The notes under the pieces: generated by a model
Told to the model about the DNA's origin: nothing
The model's input: the letters and a program-made list of their open reading frames with translations, nothing else
Databases searched by the model: none
Assembly (NCBI RefSeq): GCF_019393635.1
Contig: NC_057861.1
Span: 658,839,724 to 658,903,723 of the forward strand
Reading direction: 5' to 3'
Length of the DNA stretch: 64,000 nt
Source: Dromiciops gliroides
Taxonomy: Eukaryota > Chordata > Mammalia > Microbiotheria > Microbiotheriidae
In this document: in pieces, positions 54,560 to 64,000 of the stretch
Layout of the letters: each line of letters starts with the position of its first letter
Position numbering within the stretch: position 1 is the stretch's first letter
Position numbers and translations under genes: made by a program

Positions 54560-55870
54560 CTCCATTATACCACGTATCCTATCTGTTGCCAAATCTTGTC
54601 ATTTTTACTTTCCCTGTAGTTCCACGTTGCTTTCTGGAATGGCTCTACCCATCCATGGCTGTACTCATCACATCTCCAACAGTTGGCATTTTCCTTTTTT
54701 GTCATTTTTGCCCGTCTGGTTGGTATGAAGTAGAACCTTAGAGTTTTGGTTTACATTTCTTTTTTAGTGATTTGGAGTCTTTGTATTGCTGATAGCTTTC
54801 TTTTCTTTTGAGGATTGCCTGTTGGAATTCTTTGACCATTGAGGAATATTTGTATATTTGTATCAGTTCCTAGTATGTCTTAGATGAAGCCTTAGAGATG
54901 TTTGCATGGTTTTTTTCCCCAGTATTACCTATTTTTTGTTTTTTGTTTTGTTTTTTCATTTGAATTGTATTGTAATTTTATTTGTGCTTAGATTTTTCAG
55001 TGTAATGTAATCATAATTGTCCATTTTATATACTGTGATCTTATCTCTTTTGCAGTATAGGACAATTCCCCTGTCCTTAATTGTTGTTTTTTTTGTTTGT
55101 TTGGTTGGGTTTTTTTTTTTGTGTGTGAGACAATTGGGGTTAAGTGACTTGCCCAGGGTCACACAGCTAGTAAGTGTTAAGTGTCACCTAGCTGCTGGGC
55201 CCCCCCCCCCCTTAATTGTTAACGATTATTTTCTTCCCTCTTTTATATTTTTATATGTATTTTGTATAACTTTTATGTCCAGGTCGTGTGTCCATTTGGA
55301 GGTGGTATATGCCATACCACTTTTCATCTTACCCAATTTTTGTTAAATAGTGGGTCCTTTCCCCAGTCGTTGGTGTTCTGGTCATTTGCTTTCTGGATCT
55401 TGTGTACTTAATCAGCCTTTTAACTAGTGTAAAGTAGTTTTGATTGCTGCTTAATTGTATAGCTTGAGATTCGGTGCCATATCTTCCTTACTCCTCTTTT
55501 CTAACTACTTTATTTCATTATTTCATTTAAGATTCCTGATCTTTTGTTCCTTTGCATGAATTTTAATAGGTTTTTTCTTGGTCTTATAAAATAATAACAA
55601 CTTAGTATGGGGCTGAATCTGTGAATTAATTTATGTAGTAGTATCATTTTTATTATATTGGCATGGCCCAACTATGAGTAATTAATCTCTAGTTATGTAA
55701 CTTTATTTCTGTAAGCAGCATTTTGTGTTGTGTTCGTATAATTCTCAGGTATGTCCTGGTAGGTGAACTCCCCAATGTCTTACATATTTATAGTTATTTC
55801 AGTGGAATTTATGTCTCTTCTTGCTGATTTTGTTAGTAATATACTGAAATCATGATTTATGTGAGTTTGT
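54560..55870 (-). repeat. Old L1 ORF2 remnant, antisense
   Basis: 'CATCTCCAACAGTTGGCATTTTCC', 'GCCCGTCTGGTTGGTATGAAGTAGAACC' and 'TTTGGAGTCTTTGTATTGCTGATAG' are the reversed 3' part of L1 ORF2. It continues through 'TATTGGCATGGCCCAACTATGAG'. A SINE interrupts it at 55086-55209. Confidence 0.75.
55086..55209 (-). repeat. WSINE1 SINE, truncated/deleted
   Basis: Antisense. The body ends at GTTAAGTGTC and jumps to ACCTAGCTGC and a C-run. Target duplication CCTTAATTGTT at 55075-55085 and 55210-55220. Confidence 0.9.
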
Positions 55871-55873
55871 TTC

Positions 55874-56031
55874 TCTGAGATCTTTTTTTAAATTTTATTT
55901 TAGTGAGGCATTTGGGGTTAAGTGACTTGCCCAGGGTCACACAGCTAGTAAGTGTTAAGTGTCTGAGGCTGGATTTGAACTCAGGTCCTCCTGACTCCAG
56001 GGCTCTATCCACTGCGCCACCTAGCTGCCCC
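55874..56031 (-). repeat. WSINE1 SINE
   Basis: Antisense copy with a T-rich tail. Target duplication GAGTTTGTTTC at 55863-55873 and 56032-56042. Confidence 0.92.
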
Positions 56032-56199
56032 GAGTTTGTTTCCTTAGACTACCTAGAATGTATTTTTATTGTTGTTGTTATTTATTCATTCATTCATTTG
56101 TTTATTTATTGGTGCAAAGTCAGAAAAGGGAGATGGTAGAGAAGTAAGCTATCCCTGGCCCTAGGCACTTCATCAAATGAAGGTTCTGAACAGAGAATT

Positions 56200-56792
56200 G
56201 GAGAGAAGGGGCTGGTGAAAGAAGGGGGCAGCTGCAAGGGGTGGAGGCATATCTAGATGGAAAAGGCCACTGGGGCCAAGGTGGAAGTCAGAAGAGTTTA
56301 AGAACTTCATAGTTGGCATGCTAATCAGATTTGCACATGAAACAAAGATAGGAGGGATAGTTGACAAATTAGATGACAGACTCAGGATCTGGAAAGAACT
56401 CCGCTGGTTAAAATATTAGACCAAAGCTAATGGAATAACATTTTATAGGAATAAATGTAGTCTTAGACTTGCAACTTCCAAAAAATTAGCCTTGCAAATA
56501 CAGTGGGTCAGGGAAATAGCTAAAGTTTGTCCATAAAAGATTTGGTGACTCTAGTGGACTGAAGTTTCAATATGAATCAGCAGGGTGATAGGGCAGCCAA
56601 AAAAGTTATTGGCATCTTGGAGTGCAATAAAGAAGACATGGCATCCAGGACTAGGGAGGTGATAGTTCCTCTATGGTCTACCCTTCTCAGATCACATCAG
56701 GAATATTGTGATTATGGCAACTTGTAAAGCATCCAAAACAAGGCCACTAGGATGTGGAAAGGCCTTTGGATTATTCCTTATTAGCATCTTTA
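56200..56792 (+). repeat. CR1/L3-type LINE remnant
   Basis: 'GGCATGCTAATCAGATTTGCACATGAAACAAAG', 'GGGCAGCCAAAAAAGTTATTGGCATCTTGG' and 'CATCAGGAATATTGTGATTATGGCAACTTG' are the decayed C-terminal RT and 3' end of a CR1/L3 element. It continues as 'TATGGTTAGCCTGGAAAAGAGAAG' after the SINE. Confidence 0.75.
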
Positions 56793-56946
56793 TTTTTTTT
56801 TTTTAATTTTTTTAGTGAGGCAGTTGGGGTTAAGTGACTTGCCCAGGGTCACACAGCTAGTGTTAAGTGTCTGAGGCCAGATTTGAACTCAGGTATCCCT
56901 GACTCTAGGGCCTGTGCTGTATCCACTTCACCACCTAGCTTCCCCC
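56793..56946 (-). repeat. WSINE1 SINE
   Basis: Antisense copy in the CR1/L3 remnant. Exact 14-bp target duplication TATTAGCATCTTTA at 56779-56792 and 56947-56960. Confidence 0.94.
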
Positions 56947-57289
56947 TATTAGCATCTTTATTAACAATGGGTATGGTTAGCCTGGAAAAGAGAAGATTTA
57001 AAGAAATGACAAGTGTTTTCAAGTACTTCAATATTAGAAAAGAGATTAGACTAGTTCTAGTTGACCCCAGAGGGCAGAATTAGCTAATTCAGATGAAAGA
57101 AGATGAACAACACTGTCATAACCACATTTTATTTGGCATTTGTGGTACAAAAATACAAAATTCCTGTAAAGTTTAAAGCTGAGCAGTTGGGATAGGGGAA
57201 ATAGTAGGAAAACATACTTTAAAGAAAAGGAAATATATTCAATAATCTCAACTAAGCCCTTACTAAGACAAAACAATCTTTTAAATCTC

Positions 57290-58970
57290 CCTAATCAATT
57301 TATTATCCCACTTAACACAGCTGCTTTTCCAGACCTTTTAACTTTCCTCAAGCCTTCTATGGTTCACCCACCCTCTCAGCTAAGAACCTTGCTTCATATC
57401 TCACTGGGGAAAAAAAATCTAAGCCATTGTCCAAGACCTCCCTCTTCAGCTTTCCTCTTCCTCTCACATGACTCAGATGACTTCACCACTGCCTCCTCCT
57501 TAGAGGTAAACCCCTTTACACTCTAATGATTGCAGGTCACTCTGTCTTAAGTAGATTGCCCCCTTTATTATCCTCATTATCTCAGTTACCTTCAGTCTCT
57601 CCCTTTCCTGGCTTCTTCCCTACTGCCTATAAACATGCCTATATTTCCCCCATCCTCAGACAACCTTCAGTTGATCTATCCACTACCCCCCACATCCCCT
57701 ACCCCCACAACCATTAGCCCTCTCTCATCCCTTCTGTGGCTAAACTCGAGAAAGCCATGTATAATCAAAATTTCACTTCTTTTCCTCACACTGTTCTTAG
57801 TTCTCTGCAGTCTAATTCCAGTCTGATCATTCAACTTGAAATTGCTTTCTCTAAGTTACCAGTGGTCTTTTAATTGCCAAATATAATGACCTTTTCTAAA
57901 TCCTCCTCCTTGACATTTCTGCATCCTTTAACACTTTTACCCTCTTGATATTCTCCTCTCTCTGGGTTTTTGAGACACTTTTCCCTTCTAGTTCTCCAGC
58001 CACCTGTCTGACATTTTCCTTCCCAGGATTGACATCCAAGTTACACCAATTGAGGGTGTCCTCAACAGTCTGTCCTTGGATCTCTTCTCTTCATTTTCTA
58101 TACTGTCTGATTTGGTGATCCATGGTATCAATTATCTCTTTGTAGATGACTTCGAGATCTATATAATAACTACTGGTAGTAAACTTCCATCCTCCACTTT
58201 TCCAACTTCCTATCAAACTATACATCTGTAACTATATATTCCATAGCTAATCTTAAATTCAGTATCTATAGAACTGAACCTCATTTTCTTCCTAATTTCC
58301 CCATTATTATGGAGGTTACTATCCTTCCAGTCTTCAATCTCACTCACCTATGTCCAGTCAGTTCCTAAGTCCTATAATCTTTATTTTAACAATAATTATA
58401 CCCCAGGTCATGTAAAAATTTCTCTGGTGAAAAGGGGTTGTGAGTGGAAAAATTTTAAGAAGCCCTGTTCTAAAGCACCAGTCTGACCAGGTCATCTCTC
58501 TATTTAAATCAAATCCAGGAGCTCCCTGTTGCTTCCAGAATTAAATATAAAACCCTATTTTTGGCTTTTAAAGCCCTCTTATAACTTGGCCCCTTTCTTC
58601 CTTTCCATTCATTATACCCCCCACCCCCCCCACCCCCCACCCCCTGACCTCGCTTGTTGTAGTCCAGTGACACTGACCGTACTTCACACCTAGAATTCTC
58701 TACTTCCCTTTGTTTCCTAGGTTCCCGGGGTTCCTTAAAGTCTAAAGTAGACCTTGTGTATGAAGCTTTCCCAGTTCTTACTGTTAGTTCCTTCCTTCTG
58801 AGATTATTCAGTATTATAGTAAATAGCTTGATTGTACATAGTTGTTTGCATATTTTCTCCATTAAACTGAGCTTCTTGAGAGCAAGGAGCCTGTCTGAGT
58901 ATCTTTATCAATTAGTACAGTACCTGGCACATAGTTGGTGCTTCATAAATACTTGTTGATTTTGCAGATT
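57290..58970 (+). repeat. L2 LINE, long decayed copy
   Basis: A readable RT box L-D-I-S-A-S-F-N-T-F near 57910 corresponds to DLSAAFDTVDH. The 3' end has 'GCTCCCTGTTGCTTCCAGAATTAAAT', 'GGCTTTTAAAGCCCTC', 'CTTCTTGAGAGCAAGGAGCCTGTC' and 'TACCTGGCACATAGTTGGTGC'. A (CCCCA)n-like patch sits near 58617-58643. Confidence 0.85.
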
Positions 58971-59220
58971 TAAAGTAATTTAATTTAGAAACTAGAAATG
59001 TATTTTGCATAAAATTAGTTATAAGTCCTTACAATAAGTTACTGTAGGAATATAGCTACAGTTCTTGCCCTTGTGGACCTTAAGAGTTTAATTGGAATGG
59101 GTACCTGTAATAACTGTAATAATGAATAGGAAAAAAGGTTTATTTAGTGCATACTATATGCAAAGCACTGGGTTAAGTCAGCACTGGGGCTTATAATGGA
59201 GTTGAGATCCTCACAAGGAA

Positions 59221-59729
59221 TGTGTGGGGACCAATTTTTAATTGGGGAGTGTTAGCTAAGCGGCTCTCGGCAATATTGGGGCAATGAAGGAGACTGGCAG
59301 CCTCCCTCAAAACAGAATAGGATTTATTTTAACAAGAACGAACTTTAAAAAAAAACCACAAATAGGATCAGTAGGATCAAGGGAAAGGAAATAAAATGGG
59401 AAAAGGGAAATTATACAACCTGAAAAAATACCACCAACCAGGAATCAGCTGAGAATACACAGCAGAGCTCCTGTCGCCTTCCAGCTAGAATGGTGACTTC
59501 TCCCTGTCCCCGAAACTCCACAGAACCCCCAACCAATTGTCTGGCTGCTCTGACAGTCACATGACTGCCTTCACTAGGCTTCCAATCATAATTTTGCCAG
59601 GCCCATGGGTAAGTGGTGATGACCTGAGGTGCCAGCACCATGGCAATGGCTACAACCAGTGGGTATAGCACTTGTGCTTTGTGGAGCCCCAGGCCAGTGC
59701 GCTCCTAGGCATAAAAACCTCAAATAACA
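59221..59729 (-). mobile_element. Solo LTR candidate, antisense
   Basis: On the minus strand it starts TGTTATTTGAGG and ends TTGGTCCCCACACA. AATAAA lies in 'GTTAAAATAAATCC' (about 59310-59320) and a TATA-like 'GTTGTATAATTTCC' is upstream at about 59405-59420. No target duplication could be matched, so the ends are approximate. The 86-codon minus-strand frame inside has no known motif. Confidence 0.55.
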
Positions 59730-60159
59730 ATTAATTCTTTACAAATGCTATGAGAAAGGGATTAGACTAGGCATTTCATATGAAGATGAACCTTGAAAAA
59801 AAAGGAATTTTCTGTAGAGCTAGAGATGTATGGAGTTGGGGAAATAAAGGGAAACTTTCTGAGAATAGAGACTGCATAGTACAATAGACCTTGCCATTTT
59901 GTTGTAGTAATTTTCTTGGTAGAACTAAAATCTACACATCTGGATCAAAACATCTAAGGATGTTTATTTTGTATAATCTCATATTTGACAATTGCTTCCT
60001 AATATCACATCTCTTGTCTTGCTTTGTAATCTAGTCAAATTATAGTTGTTGCCATCAATTTATATTCTCCTTTTGAATCTTGAGTTCATTTCCATTCTAT
60101 AATGCCTGCTGTTCAGATTCAGACTCCACCTCCCTTCTGGACCCATGCTCCCATCCCTG
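59730..60159. other. Unassigned intron sequence
   Basis: No repeat or RNA recognised beyond a possible L2 tail near 60000-60150. Confidence 0.35.
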
Positions 60160-60173
60160 TGACCTTGATTTTT

Positions 60174-60320
60174 TTTTTTTTGGGGTGAGGCAGTTGGGGT
60201 TAAGTGACTTGCCCAAGGTCACACAGCTAGTAAGTGTTAAGTGTCCGAGGCCCGATTTGAACTCAGGTACTCCTGACTCCAGGGCCGGGTGCTCTATCTA
60301 CTGTGCCATCTAGCTGCCCA
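60174..60320 (-). repeat. WSINE1 SINE
   Basis: Antisense copy. Exact 14-bp target duplication TGACCTTGATTTTT at 60160-60173 and 60321-60334. Confidence 0.94.
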
Positions 60321-60334
60321 TGACCTTGATTTTT

Positions 60335-60660
60335 GATAGGAGAGCATTCATCTTATTTTGCCAAGTCTAAGAACTACCATGTCACTTCATGACCATCTCC
60401 ATGCTTTTCTTGCATACACTTTCCAATTTAATTCTGAGAACAATATTCATATTCTACTACCATTCTTAAAAATAACATGCTAGTCATTTGTTCTATGACT
60501 CCAGTTTTCTGTCCAAAACACTCCTTCCTGGTTAGAATGTAAGCTATTTGTTGGCAAGGATTGTCTTGCTTATATTTGTATTCCCATCGCTTTGCCTGGT
60601 GCCAAGCACATAGTAGATATCTAATAAATGTTTTTTCATTTATTTATTCTTAGCCCCCCA
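60335..60660 (+). repeat. L2 3' end
   Basis: 'TTAGAATGTAAGCTATTTGTTGGCAAGGATTGTC' and 'CTGGTGCCAAGCACATAGTAGATATCTAATAAATG'. Confidence 0.7.
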
Positions 60661-60728
60661 AAATAATTCATAACAGAATGTTTTCTGTTCATTTTTTTAA
60701 AAAGTAAAGTCTTAACCTTACTGTATTT

Positions 60729-60774
60729 GGGTGTGTGTGTGTGTGTATGTGTGTGTATATATATATATATATGA
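60729..60774. repeat. (GT)n(AT)n microsatellite
   Basis: GTGTGT runs into TATATATATAT. Confidence 0.9.
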
Positions 60775-61024
60775 GATACAGAAGCAAATTGATTTTTTTT
60801 CTGGGCTATTTAGGGAATATTAGTCAAAAATTACTCTGATTCAGACATAGTGAATTCTGTTCCTAGTTTTAAATTTAAATTATCCTGTTGCATAATTTGG
60901 GATGAGCCAGATAGCAGCACGTGAATACCTAAAATTACTAGTCAGCAAAATATGGTTTAGTTATCTTTAAAGTTCATTCTTATACTTTCATAGAACTTCA
61001 TTGTATACCAGCATCCAATTCCAG

Positions 61025-61205
61025 ATAATTTTAGACCTGGAAGTGACTATGGAAATAGTTTAATTCTACCCTCTCATTTTTTAGATGGAAAAATTGGCCC
61101 AGAAAAATAGTGACTTGCCTCGGACTGCACAGCTAGTCAGTGACTAAATTACTAGGAATTCAGGTCTCCTGTTTTCTAATTTAATGTACTCTCCCCCTAT
61201 ACTAT
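61025..61205 (-). repeat. MIR SINE, reversed
   Basis: 'CTGGAAGTGACTATGGAAATAG', 'TTTTTAGATGGAAAAATTGGCCC' and 'ACTGCACAGCTAGTCAGTGAC'. Confidence 0.75.
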
Positions 61206-61412
61206 ACTACATTACTTATAAAAGATATACTTACTTTGAATAGCACTGCTTTATTAGTTCACTTCCTATATACAGTGGGGAGGGGGGGGCAAGAATATAA
61301 CGGTTAAGAAATGTTAGTTAATGAGTTAAGGTAGTAAACAGGTTGATTACTGATATTTAGCCATAGCTAGCCTGCCTTGGGATGACACTGCTGGGTTAAA
61401 TGTACTTGAAAA

Positions 61413-61700
61413 ATAATTGGATTAGAGGCACACACCTGTGATCCCAGCTTCCTAGGACACTAAAGTTTATCACGTGAGTTTGAGTTTTGAGCTGCAGTGG
61501 CCCATGCAGGTTGATTGTCTGCACTAAGTTCAGGTTCAGTATCATGAGCCACTGGGAAAGAGGGGTGTGTTGCCTAAGGAGGGGTGAACCATTCAAAGTT
61601 AGAAAGGAGCCAGTCAGTTTCTGTTTAATAGTAGGAATAGGCCCGTTAGTGGTTGTTGCATGCACTTCAGTCTGAGTGAGATAGGGAAATCAGTCTTTTT
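61413..61700 (+). pseudogene. 7SL RNA retropseudogene
   Basis: 7SL is the RNA scaffold of the signal recognition particle. The copy follows 7SL from its Alu-domain 5' region (GGCACACACCTGTGATCCCAG, TTTTGAGCTGCAGTGG) through the S domain (GTCTGCACTAAGTTCAG, GTTGCCTAAGGAGGGGTGAACC) to the 3' Alu-domain strand (GCACTTCAGTCTGAGTGAGATAGGG), then an A-rich tail. It is nearly full-length with scattered changes; the GCCGGGCGCGG start is lost. The A-tail and divergence argue for an L1-mobilised retrocopy, not a gene. No clear target duplication. Confidence 0.93.
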
Positions 61701-62163
61701 AAAAAAATGGAAAAAAAAATGTAACAGGAAGTTTTGATGGGTCTACAATTTCATCTCCATGGATATTCCTACTAAAGCAGTAACTTTTCTAATTCTCATC
61801 TTGTGTGATTTTTATGAGTAATTTTTCATGAATCCCCTATAAAGGATTTATCCAAACTGTGCTTTTTCTCATTCACTCTCTTTCCCTTAACCCTTCTTCT
61901 CCTCTGCCCTCCCACCCTTTCTTCTGTTAAAAAAATGTTCCTGTTTCCAATGTAACCCACTCCCCCTCACCACATAGCTCATAGCTGCTTGTCTTCTAGT
62001 AACATATCCTTTTCATATATGCCCTCAAGAATGATGACTTTTGCAACAGTTCTTGCCCTCAAATCATTGTTGCCAGCTTGGAGTCCTTGTGCCCACCATG
62101 AATTTTCCGTTGTTTTGGGGATTACATATAATTTTTTTATTCATGGAAGTCATGGATCTTCCC

Positions 62164-62166
<3 letters not shown>
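61701..62166. other. Unassigned intron sequence
   Basis: Pyrimidine-rich at 61860-61940. It may be part of a decayed LINE but no motif is decisive. Confidence 0.35.

Positions 62167-62220
<54 letters not shown>
62167..62220. repeat. (GT)n(GA)n microsatellite
   Basis: About 18 GT units followed by about 9 GA units. Confidence 0.95.
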
Positions 62221-62279
62221 AGGGATTTTGTAGAAACAGTTTAGCAGCCCTGAAAGCTCTTCTTGAATGTTTTAGTGTC

Positions 62280-62640
62280 TAATCTTGGTCTACTCATTTT
62301 TCTTGACACAGCTATAATAACTCTGTGTGTGTGCATGCACACGTATGCACGCACTTGGGTACTCGCTCAACATTAATAGTCTAGCTGTTGTATATCATCT
62401 AGGCAATGTTTTGTTTTCTCATCAACTTTGATTTCCAATGTAGATGATTAAACATAATCATAGATTTCACTGGGGCAGTTTGTAATGTTTTAAGACTAGA
62501 TGTAATTAGTACTACATCATCTGTGAATAGGAGCATTTGGAGAACCATGCCATCTAAAGATAACCCTTCTATTTGGGCTCTGAGCAGAATACTTCATGAT
62601 CTTAGGTGAGCATGTAGTTACAACATCTTATCCTTCACTT
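62280..62640 (-). repeat. RTE-type LINE remnant (reverse transcriptase)
   Basis: The minus-strand reading gives L-L-F-T-D-D-V-V-L-I-T-S-S-L, with the F-x-D-D catalytic box at 62516-62527, followed by further decayed sequence. The wording (DDVVLI rather than DDMMVY) points to RTE/Bov-B-like rather than L1. Confidence 0.6.
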
Positions 62641-62859
62641 GATACTAATACTTAGGCAGTAAACAAAGTTTTTAGTTGTATTTGTCATAGAAATACGTAT
62701 TTTTAAAAATATGAATGTGGGAGAAATCTTAGTAGTGAGCTGCCAAATTAGCATTTTCTTTTCAAAGCCAAGGACTTTTTAAAATCCAGAAACAGATAAA
62801 AGCAGGATATTATATTCTCTACATCTTCATGACTACCAAATGAGAAATATAGCTATGTC

Positions 62860-63645
62860 ACAATTAACATAAGTTCAAATAATAGGTATTTTGATTTAGT
62901 GCAGATTATAAAATACCAGGTCACATTTAATGCAAATCAAAATTCACTTAATGTGGTATAGGTATATGTGAGCTAGTCAAGAATTTTAACACATTTACAT
63001 TGTCATGTACTTTTCCATCATTCTGTATGAATGTGATACGCTGCTGTATACCATATTAACCAACAGTTGTCAATATTATTTTTTAAAAGATTGCTTAGCA
63101 AAATGGACAAATGGAAGCATACTTCAGGTGGAAACACTGCCAGTCCCCAAAAGATGAGACTTGTTATTACATTAGAATGAAAATTTGTTGTAATTGAACC
63201 GAATGAGTGTGGTCTTAGTAACTATAAAATAGGGTGAGATGTCATAAAGCCTGGATATGCGGTATGGAATATTATAAAACACATAAAGGCAAAGTTGTGT
63301 CAGCTTCTTGTGGTTTGCAAACAACTAAAAGGAATAGAAGTGTTACAGTGATTATAGAACTGAAGCATCTTTTAGCTATATCGATTAAAGATTGTGGTAA
63401 AAAACACATTCCCCTTTCATCAATTCATTCAAACAAAAAACTTAGCTTATTTAAGGCAGTGAAAGAACATAGAAATAAAGTGGATGGATAATGAAGAAAT
63501 TTTTACTGCATGCATTACATGCATGCATATCTGGTTCGGTTGCTTTAAAAATCAAGCTCAGTTACATAATATTAAAATTACCAGTTAGTCAGTGATGATG
63601 AAGATATGGCAGCTAACGATCTTGATATTTTAGTTATCCCAATCT
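62860..63645 (+). pseudogene. Tigger/pogo-type (CENP-B-like) transposase remnant
   Basis: Tigger elements are cut-and-paste transposons of the Tc1/mariner superfamily whose transposase has CENP-B-type helix-turn-helix DNA-binding domains. In three plus-strand frames the N-terminus is readable: K-W-K-H-T-S-G-G-N-T-A-S-P-Q-K with V-I-T-L-E (63107-63177), W-N-I-I-K-H (near 63266), a CGLQTTKRNRSV...LLAI stretch (63320-63390), K-x-x-S-L-F (63440-63455) and N-E-E-x-F-T...W-F...F-K-N-Q (63490-63555). Several stops and frame changes make it non-functional. The AT-rich stretch from about 62860, with 'ATTCACTTAATGTGG', resembles Tigger noncoding sequence, so that left edge is a guess. No terminal inverted repeats located. 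Confidence 0.8.
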
Positions 63646-63654
63646 ACTCTTTTT

Positions 63655-64000
63655 ATAAGCATTTAGAGATAGGAATTTTTACCCAAGTACTGCTTTGGTT
63701 GCTTTCTTCAAATTTTGGAATGTTGTCACAATATTGTCATTATCTTTAATGAAATTATTAATTATTTTTATGATTTGCTTTTTGACCCACTTATTCTTTA
63801 GGATTATATTATTTTGTTTTTGATTGAATTTTAGTCCCTGCTTCCGAGGCCCATTATTGAATATAATTTTTATTGCATTATAGTCCCAAAGGGATGCATT
63901 TAATACTAAGGCATGGTCAGTTTCTGTGACAGTGTTGTCTACACCCAAGAAAAATGTATTTTCCTTTCTATTCCCATTCAGTTTTCTCCAGTGGTCTATC
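63655..64000 (-). repeat. L1 ORF2 fragment, antisense, cut by window end
   Basis: The minus-strand reading (63679-63948) parallels the full-length L1 endonuclease/RT junction: N-A-S-L-W-D-Y-N-A-I-K-I-I-F-N, then N-N-I-I-L-K-N-K-W-V-K-K-Q-I-I and K-A-T-K-A-V-L-G, compared with the corresponding part of 41350-41590. It is an older subfamily than the copy at 38648. Confidence 0.85.

Larger units (their letters stand above)
49031..64000 (+). other. RAD23B intron 1 (runs off the window)
   Basis: Starts with the GTACGG donor. No sequence further on resembles the next RAD23B segment (VKALKEKIESEKG...), so all 14.97 kb to the end of the window is taken as intron 1. Confidence 0.85.

Noticed and set aside
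529..60320. tRNA-like A and B boxes in many copies
   Set aside because: All belong to tRNA-derived SINEs with A-rich tails; none keeps a full cloverleaf typical of a tRNA gene.

Overview
This is vertebrate nuclear DNA from a marsupial, most likely an Australidelphian. The evidence is about two dozen copies of a tRNA-headed SINE of the WSINE1 type: a 'GGGGCAGCTAGGTGGCGCAGTGGATAG' head, tRNA-like A and B boxes, a 'CCTGGGCAAGTCACTTAACCCC' core and an A-rich tail. They occur with a marsupial-style LINE-1, L2/CR1/L3 LINEs, MIR and MAR-type SINEs and class I LTRs. There is no bacterial-type gene organisation; nearly all open reading frames are by-chance frames or lie inside repeats.

The only host protein-coding exon I recognise is exon 1 of RAD23B (48965-49030, possibly starting at 48938). 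It sits in a CpG island of about 1.6 kb (48240-49870) and is spliced out into intron 1, which fills the rest of the window to 64000. Everything upstream (1-48240) reads as intergenic, repeat-rich sequence.

Layout: 1-5100 is old L2 sequence broken by two LTRs and several SINEs. 6000-9700 is a SINE cluster. 9800-18500 holds ancient repeats, an L2 with an L1 fragment inside it, and a second LTR of the family seen near 3 kb. 21128-22134 is an L1-derived insertion with a target duplication and a probable 3' transduction. 24900-32200 is ancient repeats, MIRs and a SINE pair. 32202-36010 is a complete, young-looking LTR element with both LTRs and a 4-bp target duplication. It has no recognisable gag, pol or env but one open frame of 293 codons. 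38484-44930 is a SINE followed directly by a full-length L1 with intact ORF1 and broken ORF2, both at the same target site. 46490-47590 is an L2 3' end.

Inside RAD23B intron 1 there are six WSINE copies (all antisense), L1, L2, CR1/L3 and RTE fragments, an antisense solo LTR, a nearly full-length 7SL RNA retropseudogene and a decayed Tigger/CENP-B-type transposase.

The best candidate for something undescribed is the non-autonomous LTR element at 32202-36010 with its unrecognised ORF. The best structural observations are repeated insertions at one target site, where a later element uses the A-tail and target duplication of an earlier one. Repeat family names are from memory of consensus features and were not checked by search.
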